A stretch of 64,000 nucleotides of DNA from Lumbricus rubellus (lineage: Eukaryota > Annelida > Clitellata > Crassiclitellata > Lumbricidae), in assembly GCA_945859605.1 (NCBI GenBank), contig OX243823.1, positions 34,370,518 to 34,434,517 on the forward strand, written 5' to 3'. Position numbers and translations under genes: made by a program. The notes beneath the pieces were generated by a model. That model ran no database searches. It was not told where the DNA came from and saw nothing but the letters and a program-made list of their open reading frames with translations. Shown here piece by piece: positions 55,501-64,000 of the stretch. The first letter of the stretch is position 1. Every line of letters begins with the position of its first letter.

Positions 55501-58500
55501 TTCCAACAAGAGCTGGAATGTTCGTGGAATTCGTCGCAAAACCCATTCCAAACGTAATCACCGATTCCACTCCAAGAAACTCAGACACCAACTGCTCGAG
55601 TTCAGCGTTGATCTTTGTATTTCCTAAAACACATCAAATGATAAAACACATCAAATGATAAAACACATCAAATGATAAAACACATCAAATGATAAAACAC
55701 ATCAAATGATAAAACACATTAAATAACTTAATACCATGAATAAAATGTGTTGCTGACTGTATTAAGCATGAAAATGTGTACAGTGCTGTTAGTTTGTTAG
55801 TGCTCCTCATCAAAGAAGCTCCACTAATAAAAAATAACTTTCAAATAAGACCAAAATGACATGAAACTAATGTCAAAATGACAAACACAAAGACACGAGA
55901 ATGGGAATAAAATGGAATCAAAGTGAATCGAAAAGATTAAGAAGAAACGCAAGACAAGAAGAACAAGCGGACAGCAGCTATGTGAGACTGAGAGAAACTT
56001 GAGTCAGCCACTTCTTCTAAAGATCTGCATCTAATTATATCATGATGACCTAATCACAAACACTCAGCAATCGAATCTATTGTAATAAATTTAAATAAAT
56101 CATTATATTTAGCGCAATGGTTAACATGCTGCCATGGAGAGGTAACGAGTTCGAGCCAACGTTGGGCGGACAGTCGGACATGTTTTGTAGGCTGCTAATA
56201 GCACCAATATGCAGGTTGTCTGTTTTGTTAGTAGTCAAGTTTTATATTAATTAAGATTACTGCACAACTTGCACATGTAAAGCGCAGTGCATTTGCAGGC
56301 GTTTAATTATTTAAAGAAAAATTATTTAGTATTTATTTTACTATTATTATGTAACAATAACTCTATATTTAAGTTGAACTCTCAAAGCCATCATCAATGA
56401 ATACTGTACAACACAAGACCTGAATATTTAATCAGACGCAATTGTTCATCAGTATCATAATAACACAATGACCTCATCACCATCATCATCACTTCCACCA
56501 CCACTGCACCAACTGTCCAACACTGCTGAGTTGAGGCTGATGATGAGCCAATTCTTCTACGGGTCACAAGGTCTTGTAGGGTGGAAATTTCTTTAAGAAG
56601 TTGGTTAAGCAGGATTTCCATGCAATTACTGCCTGCCTTTACAGAACTATATTTTGAGCCTCAATGGCGTTCCTCCTCCTAAGTTCCAAAAATCATAACA
56701 GAAAGCGTCATCCATTGCTACCATTCTCAACTAGCGTGACTTTGTCCAATTGGATTGAGACTTTCCAAGATATTTCACATAGAAGAGACACAGCCATAGA
56801 TTGGTGAAACATAACTATAACATCTGGTGATCGCAGCAACAAACATGTATAGAAAAACACGAAACGAACAGATGAACGGCATAAACAACGGACGTGTGTT
56901 GACGTTGAACTGACCGATTTCATGTCGACTGCTACAGATGCCGAGTCCGTATTCTCTCGTCGCAACCTCCGCTGCATCAGCGCACGGACCGTGGTTCTCA
57001 GCGAAACCCAAATAGTTGTACGATCCCATGTTCATCGCACGCAACTTACGATTCGTAAACCTTCACAGAACATTGAAAAAACACAGTTAAGATACGTCAG
57101 CAGAAACATGGAATTTACAACTTAGACATACAGACACAGAAAGCACGGCTGTTAATAATCCAGGATTATTCCTGTTTGACAAACTGATTATCAGTTGCAG
57201 AAATCCCATTCTAAACTCACCACCACCACCGCCAAACATAGATAAATGAATGCACATGACTATTATAATGCCTCTTTAAAAAGTACAACTCTGCAACCAA
57301 AATTGCTATTTAAACCGAGAGTCGTATTTCAGATTATGCTTAACACCCCTAATAGAAAGACAGACACAGAAACACATACACACACAGAGACACATACAAA
57401 AGCACACATAGACAGGACGAGATAAAGATATAGACACAACGCACAAATCAGAGAAACATTTCCACAGATCCTATGTATAATCGCTTGCATAAGTGGAGCA
57501 TTTGTAATGATATGAGCTCCGCATCAGCTGATGATGATCGAACGTGTGATACCTGACGACGATGATCGAACGTGTGATACCTGATGACGACGATGATCGA
57601 ACGTGTGATACCTGATGACGATGATCGAACATGTGATACCTGACGACGATGATCGAACGTGTGATACCTGATGACGACGATGATCGAACGTGTGATACCT
57701 GATGACGATGATCGAACGTGTGATACCTGACGACGATGATCGAACGTGTGATACCTGATGACGATGATCGAACGTGTGATACCTGACGACGATGATCGAA
57801 CGTGTTTAATACCTGAACGTCCAACCGTGATCGTCTGTCGTGCGTTCCATCAGATCGACTTCTGCGCCTGGAACGCTGCAGATCGGTCGGTTCCAACAGT
57901 CGCGCACTCGACGATAGAGATTGCGATTGTAGAAGCTCTCAAAACTCTGGTACAAAGGCACCCAACCCTAACAGACAAAAAGACAAGTTATACACATGAT
58001 CAATCCCAAAGGTACCCAACTCTAGCAGCCAAAGAGACAAGTTACGCATCAAACCAGACAAAGAGAATCTCTTTCTAAGCACAATCCTAGAATCAACCAT
58101 AAAATCCTCATAGTACATAAGAATTGAGACAACATCTTTAAAAGCAATTTTATTCGGACATTGCACCAAACTAACAGATCTTTAGCATCAATGTAAAAAC
58201 TCTGATGAGACATAATTTATGTAGATCCTTTTTCCTATGATGAGGAGCTAAGCTCACCTCTGGAATGTACTCCATCGCAACTGGCACGACTTCCAAACGA
58301 CATCTGCGAAGGAATTCTCGCAAATGTCCGAACAGAATCAGGATTCCATATCCGAGGTAAGTGACGACGGCGAGGAATAACGGAGTCTCCTCAAACGACT
58401 CAAAAATCTTCCGCTGCTTATGAGAAACATCTTCTTCACTTTTCTCATTCTCTTCAATCTGAGGCAGAACATGAAAGCAAAACACACATGTAACAAATTT

Positions 58501-59722
58501 CAAATATGATGCCACTGCAGTAATACTTTTTATATTTAGACACCCAACAAGAAAACCTCTCCAATTATTTTTATATTAACTCAAAATTTTACATTCAAGT
58601 GAAGGGTCCCATACTAAAGTCTTGTCTTCAGACCAGAACTCCACATGAATCATAGTCTTACCCAACCCCAGTTATTCTTCTACAATTCTCATATTGCATT
58701 CCAGTCCAAATAAACTAAGCCCTTTATGTCATCATCATTTAGTGCCGTAGGTAATTATTTTACCATTATGGCTAAGTGCCGATTTTATAACTTGATCGTA
58801 GAGTTATTATGGGATGGGCACCATTTTGGTTGCCAGCTGAAATTTGTATTATTTTACTCTTCCTGTAACCTCACCTGGATGTGTTATGACATCCGGATTA
58901 ATCAATTAAACGAAGATCAACATCATCATCATGATGATCATCATCATAATCATGATCATCATCATTAATGCAAAACACAGATCAATGAATTCACACGACT
59001 TTTATAATGCCTCTTAAAAAGTACAACACTGCACCCAAAATTGCTATTTAGAATGAGTTTATTACATCATATCACCAACTAAAGAACGGAGCAAACCATA
59101 GATCTCCAATACCAGCTTTAGCTCCTTATTCATTGACGTTTCCTCCAAATACATGTCGTTTCTCGTTGCTTATGTTTATTTCACAAACTTATATTCTAAT
59201 AATATTGCGAAAACTAGACGTCTTAACACTCAATTTAATTCTTGACGCTGAAACGATGGGCAATTATACTGGTTAAGTAATTAATCGGAGACGTGAAAAC
59301 GATAGACTGCCTGCATTTTTATCCAAACTTGAATTTTAATTATCTGATCAAGAGTAACCCAACATTCCACCTCGCGAAAAACAGACGCATCTGAGGTCGA
59401 TATAATTATCTCTAGTTATTTGCAATCAGTTCTTATCGGTTAGCCGCACGCGAAATATTATCGGCCGGCGAAGGTGAAAAAACACCTTCTGATTGCTTTC
59501 ATGACGAAGGTGTTCACCAACGCACCACCCGAGAAACTTCCTGGATGAAAAATATTGATGAAATGATACCTGCATACTAACTTTCAGCTTCGGCTGAAAT
59601 TCCGACAATTTCCTAAGCTTTTGGCTGATTCCAGATGGAATCAAATCCGAGGGCGAGGCGCAATCCTTTGGAAAACATTTTTCGTTGAGCCTACGATCGT
59701 TGCCAACCATTACAGCGTCCAT
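46936..59722 (-). CDS. SPTLC2: Serine palmitoyltransferase subunit 2 (12 exons, complete)
   Basis: The catalytic subunit of serine palmitoyltransferase condenses L-serine with palmitoyl-CoA to 3-ketodihydrosphingosine, the first step of sphingolipid synthesis, as a complex with SPTLC1 in the ER membrane. Twelve exons join in frame to 1,698 nt, 565 aa plus stop; vertebrate SPTLC2 is about the same length. Key parts: an N-terminal membrane segment ([20 protein letters not shown]), [12 protein letters not shown], the PLP pocket DELNH and LDEAHSIG, and GTFTKSFG with the Schiff-base lysine at residue 387 (codon 51557-51559). The sequence VVVGFPAT and [14 protein letters not shown] completes the fold. 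PLP-lysine context and MEGSIVRL separate it from SPTLC1, which lacks the lysine. Introns hold large tandem arrays, several of which include splice sites. No frame damage was found. Confidence 0.97.
47253..47382 (-). CDS. SPTLC2: SPTLC2 exon 11
   Basis: The acceptor is TTTTCATTGCAG|T and the donor ACG|GTAAAC. It encodes [37 protein letters not shown], the C-terminal domain of the fold-type I enzyme. Enters in phase 2, leaves in phase 0. Confidence 0.96.
47465..48835. repeat. SPTLC2 intron 10: CT-rich array and 36-bp minisatellite, about 25 units
   Basis: From 47465 to 47810 the sequence is CTCTCTGTCTCACTACCT-type repeats. From about 47925 to 48835 a 36-bp unit (CTCATCCATCGCTCATTGCT plus CTCCTCCTCACTCA) repeats about 25 times with few variants. 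As 36 is a multiple of three, several frames stay open on both strands; none is a gene. Confidence 0.93.
49290..49556 (-). repeat. 66-bp tandem array containing the exon 10 donor, four copies
   Basis: Each 66-bp unit holds the last part of SPTLC2 exon 10 (coding [14 protein letters not shown]) plus its donor CTG|GTAAGT. The four donors lie with exon ends at 49490, 49424, 49358 and 49292. Only the first, 5'-most donor gives an open frame; in the others the reading frame meets TAA from the preceding donor. Confidence 0.93.
49490..49625 (-). CDS. SPTLC2: SPTLC2 exon 10
   Basis: The acceptor is GTTGTTTAG|GT and the donor CTG|GTAAGT. It encodes [44 protein letters not shown]. Both borders are embedded in tandem arrays. 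Enters phase 1, leaves phase 2; joins to CAFSRECL. Confidence 0.95.
49625..49815 (-). repeat. 38-bp tandem array containing the exon 10 acceptor
   Basis: The unit reads, on the minus strand, CATGTTGTTTCGGTTATGTT then GTTTTGTTTAGGTCATGA. The acceptor-like TTGTTTAG|GT occurs with AG-side marks at about 49625 (the real site), 49658, 49696, 49734, 49772 and 49810; spacing 33 then 38 bp. Confidence 0.92.
50263..50389 (-). CDS. SPTLC2: SPTLC2 exon 9
   Basis: The acceptor is CGTGCTGTGCAG|AAG and the donor GAAG|GTGAGC. It encodes [44 protein letters not shown]-rich repeat (about 50140-50240) follows the donor. Confidence 0.95.
51518..51737 (-). CDS. SPTLC2: SPTLC2 exon 8 with PLP lysine
   Basis: The acceptor is TGTGTGTTCAG|C and the donor AGG|GTAAAT. 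It encodes [59 protein letters not shown]. Asp and His of DEAHS contact PLP and Lys of FTKSF forms the aldimine in this family. Confidence 0.98.
51955..52660. repeat. SPTLC2 intron 7: about 165-bp satellite-like tandem repeat with (TA)n
   Basis: Four to five copies of a unit contain TCGACAGACGAGACACATTT, CATATCAAAATCTGTATTGG and two variable (TA)n runs ending in AATCAATACAGTATATACTG. The copies are nearly identical outside the TA runs. Confidence 0.92.
52858..52963 (-). CDS. SPTLC2: SPTLC2 exon 7
   Basis: The acceptor is TTCGTTGTAG|AC and the donor ACAG|GTATTT. It encodes [34 protein letters not shown]. Joins upstream to FKHN and downstream to SMEGSIV. Confidence 0.96.
54389..54482 (-). CDS. 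SPTLC2: SPTLC2 exon 6
   Basis: The acceptor is GCTCGCCAG|GGT and the donor ACA|GTCAGT. It encodes [20 protein letters not shown] and [11 protein letters not shown]. It was too short for a clear open frame of its own. Confidence 0.95.
55499..55623 (-). CDS. SPTLC2: SPTLC2 exon 5
   Basis: The acceptor is GATGTGTTTTAG|GA and the donor AAG|GTAACA. It encodes [40 protein letters not shown]. The acceptor is at the edge of a 17-bp tandem array. Confidence 0.95.
55624..55715 (-). repeat. 17-bp tandem repeat ending at SPTLC2 exon 5 acceptor
   Basis: The minus-strand unit ATCATTTGATGTGTTTT repeats about five times; the last copy supplies the pyrimidine tract of the acceptor GTGTTTTAG. Confidence 0.9.
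56098..56290 (+). mobile_element. Probable tRNA-derived SINE
   Basis: TAGCGCAATGG matches the A-box consensus and GAGTTCGAGCC the B box 35-40 bases later. The sequence does not fold as a full tRNA. The 3' part (TAGCACCAATATGCAGG and GTAAAGCGCAGTGCATTTGC) is unlike the LINE tail seen elsewhere. It lies in SPTLC2 intron 4. Confidence 0.65.
56915..57060 (-). CDS. SPTLC2: SPTLC2 exon 4
   Basis: The acceptor is TTCTGTGAAG|G and the donor ATCG|GTCAGT. It encodes [48 protein letters not shown], the conserved start of the catalytic domain. Confidence 0.96.
57530..57811 (-). repeat. 28/31-bp tandem array repeating the exon 3 donor
   Basis: The minus-strand unit CAGGTATCACACGTTCGATC plus ATCGTCGT occurs nine times after the real donor CAG|GTATTA, at intervals of 28 or 31 bases. 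Each copy contains an intact CAG|GTATCA. Confidence 0.92.
57813..57967 (-). CDS. SPTLC2: SPTLC2 exon 3
   Basis: The acceptor is TTTGTCTGTTAG|GGT and the donor TTCAG|GTATTA. It encodes [51 protein letters not shown], the linker that wraps the catalytic core. Confidence 0.95.
58258..58458 (-). CDS. SPTLC2: SPTLC2 exon 2 (membrane segment)
   Basis: The acceptor is ATGTTCTGCCTCAG|ATT and the donor GAG|GTGAGC, phase 0-0. It encodes the acidic [17 protein letters not shown] and the membrane segment [32 protein letters not shown]. Confidence 0.95.
59570..59722 (-). CDS. SPTLC2: SPTLC2 exon 1 (start codon)
   Basis: The ATG is at 59722-59720 and the donor ATGCAG|GTATCA. It encodes [20 protein letters not shown] and a basic, poorly conserved N-terminus ending KLKVSMQ. 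The frame is open a little further upstream without another ATG. A second in-frame ATG is four codons on. The start is by position and frame only, as this part is variable in the family. Confidence 0.75.
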
Positions 59723-60440
59723 GTTGAGCACAAACTCCAGCCAATCACCTTCCACGTTAGATCAACAATTGACCAATGACTATTGCGATCTCATCGATTT
59801 GCTGACCAATCAGATTGCAGAAAACTCAGGTGATAACAACTTTTTAACAAACGAAAAGGCTCGTTTAAGAACTCGTTGAACGACAAACCTGCAACAAAAG
59901 GTTTTTAATTTGCTTTTACAAATTTGTGCAGAAAAATAGATGATTCATTCACCATGAAGGCAATGGATTCGAACTGCTCAATATTGCACGCATCTCATAA
60001 AAGTAAAGCATATTTAACACCTAATGTAGCCTAATAATTAGTGTACCCATGTTCTTAATAATTTAAATTCTTACAAGTTAACGTACAAATCATTGGGCCT
60101 TAAACACCGGATTTCTCTTCAAAAAATATAAATGCTTGCATATCTGAATTTATTTGCTAAATTAACTAATTAAGTTAGGCTACGTGTTATAAATAATTGT
60201 TGACTTGGCGATCGAGATTATTATTATTTTTGTATTTGTTGAATTGCTTTTGTCAAAAAGTAAAGATCCTCCAATGAAGGACTCAGGAAGTGCGAACCTC
60301 GTGATGTTGACTCAAAATGGCCGCACATCAGGCGATAACACATGTAAACAACAATTGCTCTTTGTAACCTAATACGCACGTGATGTCGCCCACAGGAAAT
60401 TCCGTCACCGCGTCATGAGTCAGTGATGATTGATCGCGTC
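59723..60440. other. Intergenic, presumed SPTLC2 promoter side
   Basis: No coding feature. The region just above the SPTLC2 start is less AT-rich than the rest. No TATA box or CpG cluster could be assigned with confidence. Confidence 0.5.
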
Positions 60441-60453
60441 CTTGTAACAGATT

Positions 60454-61235
60454 TTGAGATGCTTAGTGCTTACTACTATTAGAACAAAACGACAGTCAGA
60501 TAGACTTCCGCTGTTTTCCTTCTCTTCAAGTGTTCGGGATCTGGGTGTTGTAATTGATAGCTCACTTACCTTTACTGAGCATATTTCCAATGTGACACGC
60601 TCGTCATATTTCCATTTAAGACGTCTCAGAGCCATTCGTCGCTCTGTCTCCTCCTCCATCTTCACTACCTTAATTCATGCTTTTATATGTTCACGAATTG
60701 ACTATTGCAATGCTCTCCTAATTGGTCTTCCTAAAGTTCGTCTTTCACCGATTCAGTCGGTTCTCAACTCAGCTGCTAGATTGATTGCCCGCCTTCCCAA
60801 GTACTCTCACATCTCTACCTTTATGTTTCATGAACTTCACTGGCTTCCTCTCCGTGCTCGCACACAATTTAAGATCCTCACTCTGATCATAAAGGCTCAA
60901 CGGGGTCTTGCCCCAAAATATCTCACTAATGTTTTACTTCGTCCTCACTCAGCTTCCTCCCACCGTCCACTTCGTTCATCCAACAGATTTGACCTCTTGG
61001 TTCCTCGGTCTAGAACTGTTATGGCTCAGTCTCGATCATTTGTCTCAATTGGTCCTTCTCTTTGGAATGCCCTTTCTCCTTCTGTTCGCTCTACACTTCT
61101 TTCTGGTAGTCTCTCCTCTGCTTTGTCTCTTCTCAAAACCTGTTTCTTCTCGCTGGGCCTTGCGCACTGGGAGCGCCTCTGAACGGTTCACCCTACTAGA
61201 GGCGCTTTATAAATGTTTAAATACAAATACAATAG
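60454..61235 (+). mobile_element. 5'-truncated L2/CR1-type LINE, best preserved copy
   Basis: The open frame covers 242 residues, the C-terminal part of a non-LTR reverse transcriptase ORF: VRDLGVVIDSSLTF, SRIDYCNALLIGLP, LNSAARLIARLPKYSHI, HELHWLPLRARTQFKIL, FVSIGPSLWNALSPSVRS. These blocks are typical of the L2/CR1 group. After the stop come GGGAGCGCCTCTGA and GAGGCGCTTTATAAATG, an imperfect hairpin, and a short ACAAAT tail. The catalytic FxDD region is missing, so the copy is dead. Confidence 0.93.
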
Positions 61236-61619
61236 ACTACGGAAAGAAAGCATTCAATTCCCCAATTCGGTCAGTGTGACGTCCTTTTGTGCCCTTGTGA
61301 TTGAGTTATCTTGGACTAAGGTATTACTGTAAGCCTAATGAATGGCGCAGCTTTACCCCACTAAAGTGGTGTTGACCAATCCCTTCTCAAAAAGTGTTGG
61401 TCATTGGAGGTGGAGGGGTTACATATAAAAATGAAATATTTCCACTTTAGGCCCCCTAAAAAGCGTAACATATCCATGAGATTTCGACCAATTGACTACA
61501 AATAATAATTAAAGTCGTCAGAAATTTTGGCGGATGAAAATGGAAAATTTTCTTGAGATTTCGACCAAATGACTAAAAAAAGGTTCTCAGAAATTTTGAC
61601 AAATCAAAATGAAAATTTT

Positions 61620-61676
61620 TCCCGTGAGAATTCAGCCCCCCCCTCCAAAAAAGCCTGAATCCTGGCGCCGCCACTG
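61620..61676. mobile_element. Single hAT-like terminal end
   Basis: The sequence ends TGGCGCCGCCACTG; its reverse complement CAGTGGCGGCGCCAGG is a typical hAT-like terminus followed by a G run (here CCCCCCC). No matching left end was found, so the element is truncated or very decayed. Confidence 0.45.
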
Positions 61677-61849
61677 AGTGTAGCCGTTCCAGAACCACCA
61701 ACTTACAGACTCGAACAATTTTTTGCTTCCTGAGGCATTAGAACTACATCGGGTAAAAAAATAATAGGCCTAATATTATAAACTCCATTGGAGCCATAAC
61801 CATATGTAGACATCTAGACTCTTTCACGCATTAATAAGTTACAATCTGT

Positions 61850-62332
61850 CCTTAATGCTGCAGCTCGTCTGATTGGTGGCATTCCAAAGTTTGGGCATAT
61901 ATCAAGTTTTATACGGGAGGAACTGCACTGGTTGCCTATGCAAAAACGTATTGAGTTTAAGATTCTAATGCTCATGCGTAATTGCCTAGCAGGCCAAGCT
62001 CCGATCTATCTTATGGAACTTTGTGTGCCTGTGCTATCCATTCCAGGCCGTAGATTCCTTCGCTCTGCAACGCATGGTGACCTGGTTGTTCCTAGGGCTC
62101 GATCTTCCACAGTGCTGCATAGAAGTTTTGCTATGGTCGGTCCGTCTTTCTGGAATAAGTTACCTATTAGTCTCCGTAATGAACTTCTTTGTCTTTCTTT
62201 GCCCCTTTTCCGCAAGCGTTTGAAAACCATTCTCTTTGATTATGGTTTGGTGTCAGGTCGGGAGCGCCTCTGAGGAGTTCTCTTGAAGTGGCGCTATATA
62301 AATGTTCGATTACAATTACAATTACAATTACA
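61850..62332 (+). mobile_element. Second 5'-truncated LINE copy
   Basis: It encodes LNAAARLIGGIPKFGHISSF, HWLPMQKRIEFKILMLM, MVGPSFWNKLPISLRN, RKRLKTILFDYGL, the same region as the 60.5-kb copy but clearly diverged, so it is a different subfamily. The 3' UTR has GGGAGCGCCTCTGAGG and GGCGCTATATAAATG, and the tail is (ATTACA)n at 62309-62332. Confidence 0.92.
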
Positions 62333-63332
62333 TCTAACCCTTAATTATTCCCACTTGGAACTTAGTGATCTAGCTTATGTTTGGAGGGTAAATAATAATA
62401 TTATTCTGAGTATTGTTGCGGGGACTGCAATAAGTTAGTAATTTACTTTGTTAGTTCTTTTAACCTTGGGACAGTGAAGCGATGATTTATTGTTACATTA
62501 ATAGCGGCTATAGTCCTCTGCGTAGGCATATAGGCATATTATAATAGATAGGTCTACAGTCTACACTCCATACAAGACTTAGTGACGTCCTTGGTCGGTG
62601 CATGTAGGCTAATTAGCCTAATTTGCTTTGAAGGACGATCGAACCATTGGCGCTGACGATAATAATTTTATTCATCTATGGTCTGCAACCACTCAGACGG
62701 ACCTAACAAATCTATGCTATTATAGGTCGCTGTGGTACTCTAGCTAGCTTTAGGCTGAGACTTAATGCCCGTATGATCCGTGTTTGCAGCTGACGGCTAG
62801 TGTTTTAGTTTCCTTGTTTCGACAGATGGCGATGCAGGTTAAACAATTGTTCGATTTGGTTTGGTTTGATCGATGTCGGTTGAGGAATTATTCTTTTCAG
62901 TCAATCGCTAGGTGGCGTGGTGATTTTGTGCAATACAATGTCTACAATCGCGCTATTCACAATCAATATTGAATCTCACACTTTCTCTCTTGTCCTCTCC
63001 CAGTCTCCCTCTCACTATAACTATCTTCTTCTTACCCTCTCTCTTCTTCTCTGGACATTTTTGTGACGACATCTCTCTGTCATTAAAACACTTATAACGT
63101 CACTAATTTTATTAGACATGATGCTACATTGCTACAGTACCGGTATCAATTTAATTGTTGGACTTCGTATAATTGCGATGGCCTCTCCTTGTTATGCAAT
63201 TTTGACGCGTCACTTCGTCGTGGACATGATGCTGCTACGACAATTATTATAGCTCTGTACTATTATGATGACATCTTCCTCGACTACAACACTATTGTTA
63301 CGTCATTAGCTATGTATAGTGTTACGTTGCTT
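62333..63332. other. Intergenic, nothing recognised
   Basis: AT-rich sequence with short open frames without coding character. The end (about 63258-63311, with ACTATTGTTACGTCATTAG) is repeated after the next element at 63948-64000. Confidence 0.5.
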
Positions 63333-63941
63333 GGATAATGGCTACTTCTGTAAGAGAGAGAGAGCGCTACACTGATGCGCAACCGACTAAGTACTGAAAC
63401 TGTTGCACAGCTGATGATGTACGGTCACCGGCTAATCTCATTGAGGTGAAAAGGAGGGCAGCCTCAGCGAGGTAGAAGTCCCTCCCTGCCAGGATAGCCT
63501 CTCAGTGTAGAAGATCATCCTGATACCTCCTCGTGGTTCTCTCTGGAAACTACTGGTCTCAGTAGGCTAAATTCAGGATGGTCGCCCATCTATGGGTAAA
63601 TAGTGAAGACTGCCTTGGTGTCCTTGGCTGAAGTCCGGCACGTCACGGCAATGGCAAGGGCGGCACTGCAGCACAGCATCCGCAGGACGCAGGTAGCTGC
63701 TAAGAGCATGCTGACAGCCTACTGGCATCAGTCTTGGTCAACCTGCTGCGCTCACACCCTCGGGTCCACATGTCTCAGCTTCTGTGCCTGTGGACGATCG
63801 TCTGTGTGAGAAGAGAGAGTGGGACTGGACGACACACACCTTTCTCACTTTAATCCACTCCTATGTGAAGGTATGCGTTGCGATGAGTGGCGCAGTCCTG
63901 CGGTGACTTCTGTAATAATATTACAGAAGTAGCCATTATCC
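63333..63941. mobile_element. Unclassified element with 21-bp perfect terminal inverted repeats
   Basis: The left end GGATAATGGCTACTTCTGTA-A is exactly inverted at 63921-63941. The right end also forms a palindrome (ACTTCTGTAATA / TATTACAGAAGT, 63906-63930). The internal 570 bp are GC-richer than the surroundings and have a 68-codon frame (63603-63809, including VAAKSMLTAYWHQSWSTCC) with no recognised domain. A related sequence flanks both sides. Confidence 0.65.
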
Positions 63942-64000
63942 GAAATGTAATATTATGACGACCCTTATTTATTCTAAAAATACTATTGTTACGCCATTAG

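Noticed and set aside
46936..59722. SPTLC1, ALAS or KBL as identity of the PLP enzyme
   Set aside because: The Schiff-base lysine motif excludes SPTLC1, and the N-terminal membrane segment, [12 protein letters not shown] and length fit SPTLC2 rather than the soluble relatives.
59570..59755. An SPTLC2 start at 59755
   Set aside because: That codon is GTG; the first in-frame ATG is at 59722.

Overview
This is animal nuclear DNA: genes are split into many short exons with GT/AG introns, all three genes are metazoan families, and the introns and spacers are full of microsatellites, minisatellites, hAT and mariner DNA transposons, LINE 3' ends and tRNA-derived SINEs. The species cannot be fixed from the sequence alone. 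The frequent TAGGCCTA-type words, intron load and selectin-like receptor fit a marine invertebrate, but that is a guess.

Layout. (1) 1-810, right part of a decayed mariner/Tc1-like transposon. (2) 1269-4796, plus strand: the last four coding exons of a CYP2-clan cytochrome P450, whose 5' end lies outside the window. (3) 6707-36888, minus strand: one 16-exon gene that I assembled from splice sites. It encodes about 2,279 aa: signal peptide, C-type lectin domain, a Ser/Thr-rich mucin-like stalk, about 47 copies of a 13-residue repeat, ten CCP/sushi domains, one transmembrane helix and a cytoplasmic tail. Almost every intron is phase 1 and the summed coding length is exactly in frame. (4) 36.9-46.9 kb: no gene found; a hAT element, simple repeats and minisatellites. 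(5) 46936-59722, minus strand: a complete 12-exon serine palmitoyltransferase subunit 2 gene (SPTLC2, 565 aa), the enzyme of the first step of sphingolipid synthesis. (6) 60.4-64.0 kb: two 5'-truncated LINE copies and an unclassified element with 21-bp terminal inverted repeats.

The three genes have no evident shared pathway. P450 and SPTLC2 are endoplasmic-reticulum membrane enzymes; the lectin/CCP protein should sit at the cell surface and looks like an adhesion or immune-recognition receptor. Its order (lectin at the tip, long O-glycosylatable stalk, CCP array, membrane anchor) resembles selectins, but there is no EGF domain and the lectin domain lacks the usual calcium/sugar motifs.

The strongest unusual signals are this giant selectin-like receptor, with its 39-bp coding array that has a higher-order period, and the SPTLC2 gene, in which authentic splice sites have been caught up in tandem arrays: the exon 10 acceptor and donor, the exon 3 donor, and the intron next to the exon 5 acceptor. 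Repeat expansion has also changed proteins: a Q/H-rich insert in the P450, a Ser/Thr insert in one CCP domain and a Gly-rich stretch in the receptor tail.
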